From Bacteroidia bacterium (GTDB lineage: Bacteria; Bacteroidota; Bacteroidia; B-17B0; Aurantibacillaceae), in the NCBI GenBank assembly GCA_021740825.1, contig JAIOZA010000005.1:46759-110758 (forward strand): a stretch of 64,000 bases of DNA, read 5' to 3'. Of this stretch, positions 27,132-36,262 are shown piece after piece. The translations under genes were made by a program, and so were the position numbers. The notes beneath the pieces were generated by a model. The model saw nothing but the letters and a program-made list of their open reading frames with translations. It was not told the DNA's origin and ran no database searches. Position 1 is the first letter of the stretch; every line of letters begins with the position of its first letter.

Positions 27132-27476
27132 ATGGAAACAGTAAGACAAAGTAAAGTTGCGAAGTTATTGCAAAAAGAACTGGCGGAAATTTTTAGAGCT
27201 AATGCAAAAACGATGTTTAATAACGGTTTTATTACGGTAACAATTGTTAGGATGAGTTCTGATTTAAGTTCAGCTAAAGCCTACTTAAGTATTATGGCAA
27301 CACAAGACGTGGATGCTCTTTTTAAATCTATTAATGATCAAAAACAACATATCCGTAAAATTTTAGGATTTAGTATTGGTAAACAAGTGCGGGTAGTTCC
27401 TGAGTTACATTTCTTTATTGATGATTCTTATGATTATGCCGAAAAAATAAACGCTATTTTTAATAAAGGAATTTAA
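27132..27476 (+). CDS. rbfA: Ribosome-binding factor A
   Basis: Small KH-fold protein that matures the 30S subunit at the 16S 5' end. The 114-residue protein starts with METVRQSKVAKLLQKELAEIF and has the family blocks ITVTIVRMSSDLSSAKAYLSI and VRVVPELHFFIDDSYDYA. Length is standard. It follows the flavoprotein by 40 bases, with a -7-like TATCTTTA at 27120-27127 that could give it an own promoter. A strong terminator lies just downstream. Confidence 0.95.
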   Translation: METVRQSKVAKLLQKELAEIFRANAKTMFNNGFITVTIVRMSSDLSSAKAYLSIMATQDVDALFKSINDQKQHIRKILGFSIGKQVRVVPELHFFIDDSYDYAEKINAIFNKGI

Positions 27477-27490
27477 GTTTTATTTAACAA

Positions 27491-27526
27491 AAAAGCCCCG
27501 TTCATTAGCTAATGAAAGGGGCTTTT
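27491..27526. terminator. Bidirectional intrinsic terminator after rbfA
   Basis: Stem aaaagccccgttcatt (27491-27506) pairs with aatgaaaggggctttt (27511-27526) with one mismatch and a 4-base loop (agct). A- and T-tracts flank both sides, so it can stop rbfA from the left and the convergent T9SS cargo gene from the right. Confidence 0.85.
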
Positions 27527-27539
27527 AAATTTATGATAA

Positions 27540-28247
27540 TTAGTCTTTAATAAATTTCTTAGTAGTTACGTTTCCACCAGTGTTTACTTGTAAAAAGTAA
27601 ATGCCTTTATTTAACGAGCTTATATTGATAGTTGTTTGAGCAGCATAATTAGCATCATCCGATAAAACAATTTTCCCTAAAGCATCAATTACTTGTACTT
27701 TACCAAAATGAGTAGTAGAAGACACAATTAATTCAGATGTTGCAGGATTTGGAGAAATAAAAAAATTAGTGACTTGAATAGTTGAATTAATATTAGTTGT
27801 TCCGGCAGGATTAATAGTTAAAATGAAATTTAAGGTTTGGGTTGTTGGAGCCAAACTAGTATTTACATTAAATCCTAAGCCAACTGTATAAGTGCCAGCT
27901 GTTGCAGCGCTTGGTGTTCCTGTAATTATTAAACAAGCACTTGTTCCACCTGCAAAGATACCGCTTGACGGATTTGTAGAATAATTAAGTCCTGCTGGTA
28001 ATCCGGTTACACTGCTGATAGTTGCATCTATAATTGTTGCAAAACCACCAATAGTTGATGCAAGACTCAATTGAATAGTAGTACTATAAGGACTTAATTC
28101 AGTACCATTGGATAAATTAGTGTTTTCAACTGGCACAGTGCAATAACCTTGGGCACTAGGTGTGCAAGCAGATGCGATAACACATTGTGCCGATAATTGC
28201 GATAAACCACCAATTAATAATGCGGCAAAAAGTAAAGTTTTTTTCAT
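27540..28247 (-). CDS. Secreted protein with T9SS type A sorting domain
   Basis: A 235-residue exported protein: signal peptide 1-20 (ending LSAQ), a Thr/Ser-rich Ig-like region with several cysteines (about 21-150), then a T9SS C-terminal domain with FFISPNPATSELIV, VQVIDALGKIVLSD and the terminal GIYFLQVNTGGNVTTKKFIKD-type ending. It would cross the outer membrane by T9SS and have its tail removed by PorU. The N-terminal part has no catalytic motif and its role is unknown. It converges with rbfA on a shared terminator. Confidence 0.88.
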   Translation of the reverse strand: MKKTLLFAALLIGGLSQLSAQCVIASACTPSAQGYCTVPVENTNLSNGTELSPYSTTIQLSLASTIGGFATIIDATISSVTGLPAGLNYSTNPSSGIFAGGTSACLIITGTPSAATAGTYTVGLGFNVNTSLAPTTQTLNFILTINPAGTTNINSTIQVTNFFISPNPATSELIVSSTTHFGKVQVIDALGKIVLSDDANYAAQTTINISSLNKGIYFLQVNTGGNVTTKKFIKD

Positions 28248-28485
28248 ATGTGAGATTTTTAAAATTTATCAAATATAATAAGACTATTAATCTAATTGCA
28301 ACAATCATAAAAGTATTATCAGGCCTCAAAGTTCACAATTTTAATTATGTAACTTTTTTATTGGTAGCTATTGTAATGTGAAGTTCAGGAAATTTCTGTA
28401 TCAGTATTAAAACTACAGAAAGAAATAAAATTGTCTTAAAAAGTAATTCAAATATTTCAGGCATTATTTAACTAATGCAGTATTT

Positions 28486-30144
28486 TTATTCTTTAATAAA
28501 CTTACTGTTTAAAACACCTTCAGAAGTTTTTATAGTTATTAAATAAACACCAGACGACATTGAATTATTAAGTAAGAGCGTAAATTCATTTCCTTTTTGC
28601 TCAGAAATATCATAATCAATTTGCCTGCCTAAAATATCGGTTAATAAAATAGTTTCTGGTTTTTGATCTAACGTAAAGCCAACTTGTTGTTTTGCCGGAT
28701 TTGGAAATATTTTAAAATAGGTATTGCGATTATTTTCACTTACACTAACATTTGTTCCGTTTAATAAGTTATGTGCTGCACACATGTTAGGAATACCCCA
28801 ACCATAATAATTATCAGGAGTTAATGCTTTTGATGCAGAAGATTTTAATGCTTGTAAAATTTGCATATTTGTTTTTGTAGGATTAGCTTGCCATAAGCAT
28901 GCTACCGCTCCTGCTAAAATTGGAGTAGCATAGGAAGTACCGCTACCATAACTAAAATTAAAGCCTGGATTACATACGTAAGAACTTTGTCCCATGGAAC
29001 TTAAATCTGGTTTTATCCTACCATCCGCAGTTGGCCCTATTGAACTAAAATTAGAATGCACACCACTAGAATTTACGGATCCAACAGTGCAAATACTATC
29101 TGCATCAGCAGGAATTCCAATGTAAGTCCAAGAGCCACCACCCTCATTACCAGCAGCATTTAATACAAAAATACCTTTGCGAGCAGCCATAGTTGAGGCA
29201 ATAGAGGCAACAGATGTTCTTCCATTTAAATCTCCATAAACGTGGTTTTGAGAAGAAATATCAAAAGTTGTATAACCTAAGGACGTTGTTGCAATATCAG
29301 CGCCAACGCTATCAGCAAACTCGGCTGCAACCACCCAATTATTTTCTTCGATTATTTTTTCGCTAAATACATCTTCAGAACGCAATAACCAATAACTCGC
29401 TTTTGGCGCAGTTCCAATTAATTGTCCTGGTGTATTTCCTGCCATTAATGATAAGCAATTCGCTCCATGCAAATAATCTTCATAAACAGAGGTATTTCCT
29501 TGAACATAATCTCTTGTTCCCAATAATCTTCCTTCGTTTCTCAAGGAATCAAAAACGGGATTAACGTTTGCCTGCTCAAAACCGGCATCAATAACGGAAA
29601 TAACCATATTTTGTCCTCTAAATCCTACTTGATGCATACAGTCAGCTCCAATTTGGTTAGCCTGAGTAAATGATGGGCCATAATTATAAGATGTAATATT
29701 TGTTGTTTTTTGCACAGCATGATCATTCATATCCAATTTAACTTCTTCATCAGCTTTTGTTTTAGCAAAACGGGCGACGGGCGATACATTTAATACACAG
29801 GTTAAGCTATTAATAGCTGTTAATTGTGATGGATTTGATATAATAACGATGGCTGCATTCATCCATTTTGAACGCTGAAATACTTGAGCTCCAGTTGCAT
29901 TAACCTGATTAATATAGGTTTGATTGACAGGAATATCAGTTATATCAACGGCAATTCCTTGAGTTGTTCTGCGAGCTATAGATTTTGCAGTTAGGTAAGC
30001 ACTTGGATTTGAAATGGAGTAGGGCGAACCATTTTTATCTTTAAATTTTACCCAATACTTTGTAAAAGTTTGAGATTGTGTTGAATTTGCAAATGAAAAC
30101 AAAAAGCAAATAATAAATAATGATTTAATTTTATTCAATTCCAT
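28486..30144 (-). CDS. Subtilisin-like (S8) serine protease, T9SS cargo
   Basis: A 552-residue secreted protease: signal peptide 1-24, a propeptide-like region, an S8 catalytic domain (about 165-455) and a T9SS sorting domain (about 475-552, KIFPNPAKQQVGF and GVYLITIKTSEG). The triad is complete: Asp186 (VIDAG), His226 (LHGANC) and Ser404 (GTSYATP), with oxyanion Asn333 in AAGNEGG. It should be an extracellular or cell-surface protease. Its start overlaps the end of the upstream lipoprotein gene by 14 bases, so the two are probably coupled. Confidence 0.93.
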   Translation of the reverse strand: MELNKIKSLFIICFLFSFANSTQSQTFTKYWVKFKDKNGSPYSISNPSAYLTAKSIARRTTQGIAVDITDIPVNQTYINQVNATGAQVFQRSKWMNAAIVIISNPSQLTAINSLTCVLNVSPVARFAKTKADEEVKLDMNDHAVQKTTNITSYNYGPSFTQANQIGADCMHQVGFRGQNMVISVIDAGFEQANVNPVFDSLRNEGRLLGTRDYVQGNTSVYEDYLHGANCLSLMAGNTPGQLIGTAPKASYWLLRSEDVFSEKIIEENNWVVAAEFADSVGADIATTSLGYTTFDISSQNHVYGDLNGRTSVASIASTMAARKGIFVLNAAGNEGGGSWTYIGIPADADSICTVGSVNSSGVHSNFSSIGPTADGRIKPDLSSMGQSSYVCNPGFNFSYGSGTSYATPILAGAVACLWQANPTKTNMQILQALKSSASKALTPDNYYGWGIPNMCAAHNLLNGTNVSVSENNRNTYFKIFPNPAKQQVGFTLDQKPETILLTDILGRQIDYDISEQKGNEFTLLLNNSMSSGVYLITIKTSEGVLNSKFIKE

Positions 30145-30895
30145 GAGTAATATAAGTTAGTTTATATATAACACCTTTTTCTATTCTTTGTTCAACCGGA
30201 ATAATGATTCCATTTTGCACTTTGATCGTGTTCGATTCCAAATCTTTAATTTCTCTATAAACCAAACCTACATCTTTGGCATATTTTTCAATAAAATATT
30301 CTCGATGAATTGCATTTTTACTTTTATCATCTTTTTGAACAACCAATAAAACATTGGCAAAGGGAGCGCCATTAATTATTTCTGATTGGTTAATATAATC
30401 GTAGGTATAACTCAATTCGCCCATTGTATTTAACGCATTGCCATTCCACGTTGCATCTTCCTTTATTGGAAATGCAAGTTTTGTAAGTCTAACATCTTCT
30501 TCAACAACTTGTAATGTTGTGTTTGTTTTTGTATAATTCCAAACGTCTTTTACAGTCCAAGCTATATTATCATAATTAATTAAAGGATTATACCATTTAA
30601 TATACCTTACTAGTTTAATTGCGTCTCTTCCTTGATTGTCGGTATAAATCTCCTCTAACTTTTCCTTAATACGGTATTTAAAATGAGTAGTGTCCATAAA
30701 ATTATCATCATAAACGGTTGAGTCAACATCATAAACAACGTATTTACCTAAAGTAGTTGGTGCATAATCATATCCTAAATCTGGTGGAGATTCTACCTTT
30801 TTTTTGCAGGAAATACCCACAAAAATGAAACTGCAAAGCAGAATTATGTAATTAATTTTTTTGATAGTTAAAATTACTAATAAATTATCGCTCAA
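30131..30895 (-). CDS. Hypothetical lipoprotein upstream of the S8 protease
   Basis: A 254-residue lipoprotein with a signal peptide and lipobox FVGISC followed by KKK. The body is beta-rich and acidic with no motif I recognise. There is no ATG in a suitable place; the TTG at 30893-30895 is the best start, which makes the signal region about 30 residues. The 14-base overlap with the S8 protease gene suggests co-translation and perhaps a role with it at the cell surface, but this is inferred from position only. Confidence 0.75.
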   Translation of the reverse strand: MSDNLLVILTIKKINYIILLCSFIFVGISCKKKVESPPDLGYDYAPTTLGKYVVYDVDSTVYDDNFMDTTHFKYRIKEKLEEIYTDNQGRDAIKLVRYIKWYNPLINYDNIAWTVKDVWNYTKTNTTLQVVEEDVRLTKLAFPIKEDATWNGNALNTMGELSYTYDYINQSEIINGAPFANVLLVVQKDDKSKNAIHREYFIEKYAKDVGLVYREIKDLESNTIKVQNGIIIPVEQRIEKGVIYKLTYITHGIE

Positions 30896-30938
30896 ACAAT
30901 GCTAAATAATTTTAAATTCGTGCAAAAATTAATTTATT

Positions 30939-32099
30939 ATGGCAGATTTCTCAAAACATAAATTTGGCACAAAAGCAATACATGCAGGTGCCGATCCAGA
31001 TCCATCAACAGGCGCCATTATGACGCCTATTTTTCAAACATCTACTTATGTTCAAGAATCTCCAGGAACTAACAAAGGTTATGGATATGCGCGCGGAAAA
31101 AATCCAACTCGCGATGCTTTACAAAAAAATATTGCAGCTTTAGAAAACGGCAAACACTGTGTTTGCTTTAGCAGTGGAATGGGAGCAACAGATGCTGTAA
31201 TGCGCATGTTGCGTCCTGGTGATGAAGTAATTACGGGTGATGATTTATATGGTGGCTCATACCGTTTGTTTACAAAAATTTACGAAAACTATGGTATTAA
31301 ATTTCATTTTATCAATTTAACAAATGCAGAAAATATTAAGGAATATATTAATGCTAATACAAAATTAATTTGGGCAGAAACACCAACTAATCCAACCATG
31401 CAAATTATAGATATTGAAGCTTGCGCAAAAATTGCAAAAGACAATAATTTATTATTAGCTGTAGATAATACCTTTGCTTCTCCTTATTTGCAAAACCCAT
31501 TAGCATTAGGCGCTGATATTGTGATGCATTCTGTTACTAAATATTTAGGTGGCCATAGTGACGTGGTTATGGGGGCGTTAGTAATGAATGATGATAAATT
31601 ACACGAACAAATTTATTTTATATTAAATAGTTGTGGCGCAAATCCTGGTCCTATGGATTGCTTTTTAGTAATGCGTGGTATTAAAACTCTGCATTTACGA
31701 ATGGAGCGTCATTGCTTTAATGGTCGTAAAATTGCCGAGTTTTTAAAAACTCATCCACGAATTGAAAAAATTTACTGGCCTGGTTTCACAGATCATCCTA
31801 ATCATTACATTGCTAAAAAACAAATGCGTGATTTTGGCGGAATGATTTCTATCGTATTAAAAGGTGCTTCATTAGAGGAAACATTTAAAGTAGCATCTTC
31901 TTTCAACGTATTCTCGTTAGCAGAATCTTTAGGTGGAGTTGAATCGTTAATTAACCATCCTGTAACGATGACGCACGCGTCAATACCAAAAGCAGAGCGC
32001 GATAAAGCTGGTGTTGTAGATAGTTTATTACGATTAAGTGTGGGTGTTGAAGACGTTGAAGATTTAATTGAAGACTTAAAACAAGCCTTGACAGTTTAA
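30939..32099 (+). CDS. Cystathionine gamma-synthase/lyase-type PLP enzyme
   Basis: PLP enzyme of the Cys/Met metabolism family acting in trans-sulfuration (cystathionine synthesis or cleavage). At 386 residues it has normal length. Key parts are YGYARGKNPTRDALQ, the PLP-ring stacking and binding region CFSSGMGATDAVM, Asp176 in AVDNTFASPYLQ and the Schiff-base Lys201 in HSVTKYLGGHSD. The C-terminal SLGGVESLINHPVTMTH is typical. Whether it is MetB, a gamma-lyase or O-acetylhomoserine-using cannot be told from the sequence alone. Confidence 0.92.
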   Translation: MADFSKHKFGTKAIHAGADPDPSTGAIMTPIFQTSTYVQESPGTNKGYGYARGKNPTRDALQKNIAALENGKHCVCFSSGMGATDAVMRMLRPGDEVITGDDLYGGSYRLFTKIYENYGIKFHFINLTNAENIKEYINANTKLIWAETPTNPTMQIIDIEACAKIAKDNNLLLAVDNTFASPYLQNPLALGADIVMHSVTKYLGGHSDVVMGALVMNDDKLHEQIYFILNSCGANPGPMDCFLVMRGIKTLHLRMERHCFNGRKIAEFLKTHPRIEKIYWPGFTDHPNHYIAKKQMRDFGGMISIVLKGASLEETFKVASSFNVFSLAESLGGVESLINHPVTMTHASIPKAERDKAGVVDSLLRLSVGVEDVEDLIEDLKQALTV

Positions 32100-32115
32100 C
32101 TTTAAATAATAATTG

Positions 32116-32565
32116 TTATTGTCCTAATCTCATTGTCATATGAGGTATATTATCTTCTAAATACATTTCGCCTTCAGGTATAAAGCCTAAATTTTGATAA
32201 AATTTATCTAAGTAACATTGGGCTCCAATAACAATTACTGAAGAATTAAATATCTTTTTTGTTGTATCAATACTATATTCCATTAGTAATTTACCATAAC
32301 CAAATTTTCTAACGGAAGGATGAGTAACCACTCTTCCAATGGCAGGTTCTAATTCGTAAGATAGTCCAGCAGGCAACAAACGTGAGCATGCAATTAATTT
32401 TTCATTTTCATAACCTAACACATGAAATGACTTATAATCTTTATCATCCAAATCTAGATAAGCGCAATTTTGCTCCACTACAAAAACCTCAGCGCGTAAT
32501 TGTAAGAGTTGGTAAAGTTCAATATTACTTAATTCGTTAAAGGATTTTGTTATGAACGTTATCAT
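32116..32565 (-). CDS. elaA: GNAT acetyltransferase of the ElaA family
   Basis: A 149-residue GNAT N-acyltransferase. Family features are LYQLLQLRAEVFVVEQNCAY at the N-terminus, AIGRVVTHPSVRKFGYGKLL with the acetyl-CoA pyrophosphate loop, and the C-terminal GFIPEGEMYLEDNIPHMTM, which is diagnostic of ElaA. The substrate is unknown. The gene follows the CoA-binding protein gene after one base. Confidence 0.9.
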   Translation of the reverse strand: MITFITKSFNELSNIELYQLLQLRAEVFVVEQNCAYLDLDDKDYKSFHVLGYENEKLIACSRLLPAGLSYELEPAIGRVVTHPSVRKFGYGKLLMEYSIDTTKKIFNSSVIVIGAQCYLDKFYQNLGFIPEGEMYLEDNIPHMTMRLGQ

Positions 32566-32566
32566 T

Positions 32567-32935
32567 TTAATATTGATTGATTGATAGTAATACTAATGTA
32601 CAAGCATCTAAAACTTCAATTCCTTTACTTATAGCCAAGGCTTCAAATTCAGGATTCTCAGTACCCGGATTAAAAATAATTCGTTTCGGATTTAAAGAAA
32701 AAATATATTCAAACCATGCTGGCTGATTATCTGGACCAACATATAAAGTTACCGTATCAATATTTTCTAAACTTGGTTTATTGGTTATGATATCTAAATC
32801 ATTTATTTTACCATTTCTAATGCCAATTGGATAAACGGTATGGTTATGTTGTTGCAAACTGATAGTTGCTTTATAGCTATATCTATCAGTATTTGGTGAC
32901 GCACCAATTACAACGGTTGGTTTATTCTTCCACAT
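32567..32935 (-). CDS. CoA-binding domain protein (YccU-like)
   Basis: A 122-residue Rossmann protein of the CoA_binding_2 type. The N-terminus TVVIGASPNTDRYSYKA matches the nucleotide loop of the family, and IDTVTLYVGPDNQP and RIIFNPGTENPEFEALA follow the usual order. It probably binds CoA or a related dinucleotide; no reaction is known. Its start overlaps the end of the MFS gene by 14 bases and it is followed immediately by elaA, so the three form one unit. Confidence 0.88.
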   Translation of the reverse strand: MWKNKPTVVIGASPNTDRYSYKATISLQQHNHTVYPIGIRNGKINDLDIITNKPSLENIDTVTLYVGPDNQPAWFEYIFSLNPKRIIFNPGTENPEFEALAISKGIEVLDACTLVLLSINQY

Positions 32936-34190
32936 AATTTAAATCTTTACCAAATGTTTCTTCTAAAAAATAAAGGGCAATAAAACCAATGCTAATAATA
33001 ATACAACCAGTAATAATGGTTGCTTGTAGCTTATCAACACAAAATACAGAAATAATAGTGTCTAATAATAATGAAATTAAAATAGTAGAACCTCTTACAA
33101 AATTAGGAGCCGTTGTGGTTGCTGTTGCTCTGATGTTTGTTCCAAACAATTCGGAGGCTGTACTAATAAAAACAGCCCAATAACCAGTGGCAAAACCTAT
33201 AAAACCAACTATTGCATAAAAAATAGTGACAGAGCTACCACCAAATAAAAAATATAAGATAGTTCCAATTACAGTTAGTGATAAGAAAATACCTAATGTT
33301 TTTTTTCTGGATTTTAAATATTGACTCATAACGCCTGATGCAATATCGCCAATAGTAATTCCGGCATAAGCGCACATAATGGCTCTGCCTGCCGAAATTG
33401 CTTTAGGTGCTAAGCCTAACTTTTCGCTTAATTCTGGAGAAAATAAAACTAAAGTTCCCATAACATACCAAACAGGTACGGTTACAAAAATGATAGAAAG
33501 GTATTTTATGATATTTTTTTTACTTGAAAATAATTGAAGAATATTTCCTTTTTTGACCTTCGTTTCTTTTTTTAGCGCATCAAACATTCCCGATTCAAAT
33601 ACACCAATACGTAATACTAAAAGAGCTAAGCCCATTGCGCCACCTAAATAAAATGAATAGCGCCAATTTGTAATAACATCTCCCATAAATCCCGCTACAA
33701 CGGCACCAAATACGCCTACAGTGGCAACTATCATGGTTCCATAACCACGTTTTTCTTTACTCATACTTTCGCTTACTAAAGTAATACCGGCACCTAATTC
33801 GCCAGCTAAACCAAAGCCAGAAATAAACCGTAGCACTATGTATGAATCCGTATTTTCTACCATGCCATTTAAAATATTAGCAACAGAATACACTAAAATA
33901 GAGCCGAACAAAACAGATAGGCGTCCTTTTTTATCGCCTAATATTCCCCAAAAAACACCGCCAACTAACATCCCAAACATTTGCCAGTTTAATAATAATT
34001 TACCGTATGTGGCATTTAATATTTTTAATGTAGCTTCAGAAATGTGAGGGAATTGAATTGGTAAAATCGTATTTAAACTGTCCGTTCGTTCAACACCAAA
34101 TAGAAGCAAATCGTATATATCAACAAAGTAACCTAGTGCAGCAACAATAATTAGTTTATTGAGATTTTTATTCTGTTGAATTTGCGACAT
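32922..34190 (-). CDS. MFS transporter
   Basis: A 422-residue inner-membrane carrier with 12 predicted helices. The first helix region LGYFVDIYDLLLFG and the loop-2/3 motif GGVFWGILGDKKGRLSV (MFS signature A, GxxxDrxGRr) are clear; RFISGFGLAGELGAG is the TM4 motif. It resembles the metabolite:H+ symporter branch often seen in Bacteroidota. The substrate is unknown. It leads a minus-strand unit with a CoA-binding protein and ElaA. Confidence 0.87.
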   Translation of the reverse strand: MSQIQQNKNLNKLIIVAALGYFVDIYDLLLFGVERTDSLNTILPIQFPHISEATLKILNATYGKLLLNWQMFGMLVGGVFWGILGDKKGRLSVLFGSILVYSVANILNGMVENTDSYIVLRFISGFGLAGELGAGITLVSESMSKEKRGYGTMIVATVGVFGAVVAGFMGDVITNWRYSFYLGGAMGLALLVLRIGVFESGMFDALKKETKVKKGNILQLFSSKKNIIKYLSIIFVTVPVWYVMGTLVLFSPELSEKLGLAPKAISAGRAIMCAYAGITIGDIASGVMSQYLKSRKKTLGIFLSLTVIGTILYFLFGGSSVTIFYAIVGFIGFATGYWAVFISTASELFGTNIRATATTTAPNFVRGSTILISLLLDTIISVFCVDKLQATIITGCIIISIGFIALYFLEETFGKDLNYVEE

Positions 34191-34220
34191 AAAATGGAAT
34201 TCTATTTTTTATTATAAGTA

Positions 34221-34233
34221 TTCGACTACGCTC
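34221..34233. repeat. Half-site of the palindromic repeat
   Basis: ttcgactacgctc closely matches one arm of the palindrome at 6885-6897 (ctcgactgcgctc) with two differences. No partner arm is found nearby, so it looks like a decayed or partial copy. Confidence 0.5.
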
Positions 34234-34249
34234 TTACTAGGCGATGATT

Positions 34250-35338
34250 TTAAACGAATTTATCTCCCTTTTGAACTTTAACGTCGTTTACAAAATTCCT
34301 GATTTGTTGTTCATCTTGTTTCTTACAAACCATAAGAACGCCGTCAGATTCTACAACAATATAATCCTCTAAACCTTGCAGAACTACCAATTTATCTTTT
34401 GGCACATGCACAATGCAATTATTGCAATCGTATTGAATAATGTTTTTTCCAACTAAAGCATTGTTACCTTTATCATGATTAATATGACCGTATAACGAAC
34501 CCCATGTTCCAAGGTCGCTCCAGCCAATTATGGAAGAACGCACATACACATTTTTAGCTTTTTCCATTAATGAATAATCAATAGAAATGTTTTTGCAAAC
34601 ATTGTAAGCTTCTTTAATAAACTCTTTTTCTTTTGGGGTATTATAAAATTCTAAGCCTTCTTTAAAAACATTTGCTAATTCAGGATCATTTTGCTCTAGT
34701 GAATTTATAACGCTTTTAGTACTCCATATAAAAATGCCCGAGTTCCATAAAAAATCGCCATTTTCCATAAAAAACTTCGCCATGTCATATTCCGGTTTTT
34801 CTGTAAACGTTTTTACTTTATACATGCGTTTATCTTTTTCAACAATTGGCGAATCAATAAATTGAATATAGCCATAACCAGTATCCGGACGAGATGGTTT
34901 TATACCGAGTGTAACTAAACAATCTTCATGTTTTGCTTTAGCGTAGCAAGATTTAATGGCTTTAACAAAAACATCTTCTTTGGTAATTAAATGATCGGCT
35001 GGCGCAACCACCGTAATAGCTTTTGGATTTAACTTATGAATTTTATAGGATGCATAAGCCACACAAGGAGCCGTATTCTTTCGTGAAGGCTCTGTTAAAA
35101 TATTTTCTTTAGGCAAATCGGGGAGTTGTTCTGAAACTAATTGTTCGTAGCTCTCACTTGTTACAACGTAAATATTAGTTGCAGGGCAAAGTTCTTTAAA
35201 ACGATCAAAAGTTTGTTGTATTAGGGTTCTACCAGTTCCTAAAATATCTAAAAATTGCTTTGGGTGAGCTGTAGTGCTCATTGGCCAAAAACGAGTACCA
35301 ACACCACCTGCCATTATAATACAATATTGATTTTTCAT
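34250..35338 (-). CDS. Mannose-1-phosphate guanylyltransferase
   Basis: Makes GDP-mannose from GTP and mannose-1-phosphate for surface glycans. The 362-residue protein begins with the nucleotidyltransferase signature IMAGGVGTRFWPMST and HPKQFLDILG, followed by EPSRKNTAPC, PADHLI, FTEKPEYDMA and GDFLWNSGIF, all in family order. It has only the transferase part, without the C-terminal mannose-6-phosphate isomerase of the ManC/AlgA fusion. It stands alone; a partial palindromic repeat lies between it and the MFS gene. Confidence 0.94.
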   Translation of the reverse strand: MKNQYCIIMAGGVGTRFWPMSTTAHPKQFLDILGTGRTLIQQTFDRFKELCPATNIYVVTSESYEQLVSEQLPDLPKENILTEPSRKNTAPCVAYASYKIHKLNPKAITVVAPADHLITKEDVFVKAIKSCYAKAKHEDCLVTLGIKPSRPDTGYGYIQFIDSPIVEKDKRMYKVKTFTEKPEYDMAKFFMENGDFLWNSGIFIWSTKSVINSLEQNDPELANVFKEGLEFYNTPKEKEFIKEAYNVCKNISIDYSLMEKAKNVYVRSSIIGWSDLGTWGSLYGHINHDKGNNALVGKNIIQYDCNNCIVHVPKDKLVVLQGLEDYIVVESDGVLMVCKKQDEQQIRNFVNDVKVQKGDKFV

Positions 35339-35561
35339 ATTAAGCTTATAAATATTTTTATAGTATTCGCTTCTGTTTTTAATTTACAGTGTTTACTAAA
35401 AATATCTAATTAATAACTACTGAAGGACTAATTTAAACAAAAATATTAAATATCGTTAGAATATACTTTTAACGAAAAAATCAATATAAGGAACTCTAAA
35501 TTAAAAATAGGAGTTTTTTATATCATTTACTATTTTTACATCTTAATCCCTCAAATTAAAT

Positions 35562-36176
35562 ATGTTAATTATTGGTATATGTGGCGGTACAGGTTCAGGT
35601 AAAACTACTGTTGTAAATAAAATACTGGACATCCTTCCTGAAGATCATGTTGCTATTCTATCTCAAGATTCTTATTACAAAGACAATTCAACTATCTCAA
35701 TTGAAGAACGAAAATCTATAAATTTCGATCATCCAGATTCAATTGAGTTTGATTTACTTTACAACCACATAAACCAATTAAAAAATGGTAGTAGTGTTGA
35801 AAAACCTATTTATTCATACATTACTTGTACTCGTTCTTCTGAAACTATTCATATACAAAGTAAAGATGTGATTATTATAGAAGGAATTTTATTATTTTCG
35901 GATGAACGCATTAGAAATATTTGTAACGTTAAAGTTTTTGTTGATGCGCCGGCTGATGAACGTTTATTGCGTGTAATAAACCGCGACATTATAGAGAGAG
36001 GAAGAGGAATTGACCAAACCCTTGCAAGATATATTGGTACCGTAAAACCTATGCATGAACAATTTATTGAACCCACAAAACGATTTGCTGACATTATTGT
36101 TCCCTTAGGTGGCGAAAATACAGTTGCTATCAATATTTTAGCATCAACTATTCGTCAAAAACTAGGTATAAATTAA
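35562..36176 (+). CDS. udk: Uridine kinase
   Basis: Phosphorylates uridine and cytidine in pyrimidine salvage. The 204-residue protein has the Walker A loop GGTGSGKTT at residues 8-16, the family block SQDSYYKDNSTISIEER, NFDHPDSIEFDLL and the lid-type RDIIERGRGIDQTLARY. Length and order are standard. It is a single-gene unit on the plus strand and converges with the ABC-F gene on a shared hairpin terminator. Confidence 0.96.
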   Translation: MLIIGICGGTGSGKTTVVNKILDILPEDHVAILSQDSYYKDNSTISIEERKSINFDHPDSIEFDLLYNHINQLKNGSSVEKPIYSYITCTRSSETIHIQSKDVIIIEGILLFSDERIRNICNVKVFVDAPADERLLRVINRDIIERGRGIDQTLARYIGTVKPMHEQFIEPTKRFADIIVPLGGENTVAINILASTIRQKLGIN

Positions 36177-36203
36177 TACTATAATATTAATTCCATTTTT
36201 CAT

Positions 36204-36244
36204 CAAAAAAAACTTTCGTTATAGATTGTTAACGAAAGTTTTTT
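36204..36244. terminator. Bidirectional terminator between udk and the ABC-F gene
   Basis: Perfect 11-base stem aactttcgtta (36211-36221) and taacgaaagtt (36230-36240) with an 8-base loop, flanked by seven A on the left and four T on the right. It can serve both convergent genes. Confidence 0.85.
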
Positions 36245-36262
36245 AAGAAAAATATTAATCAA

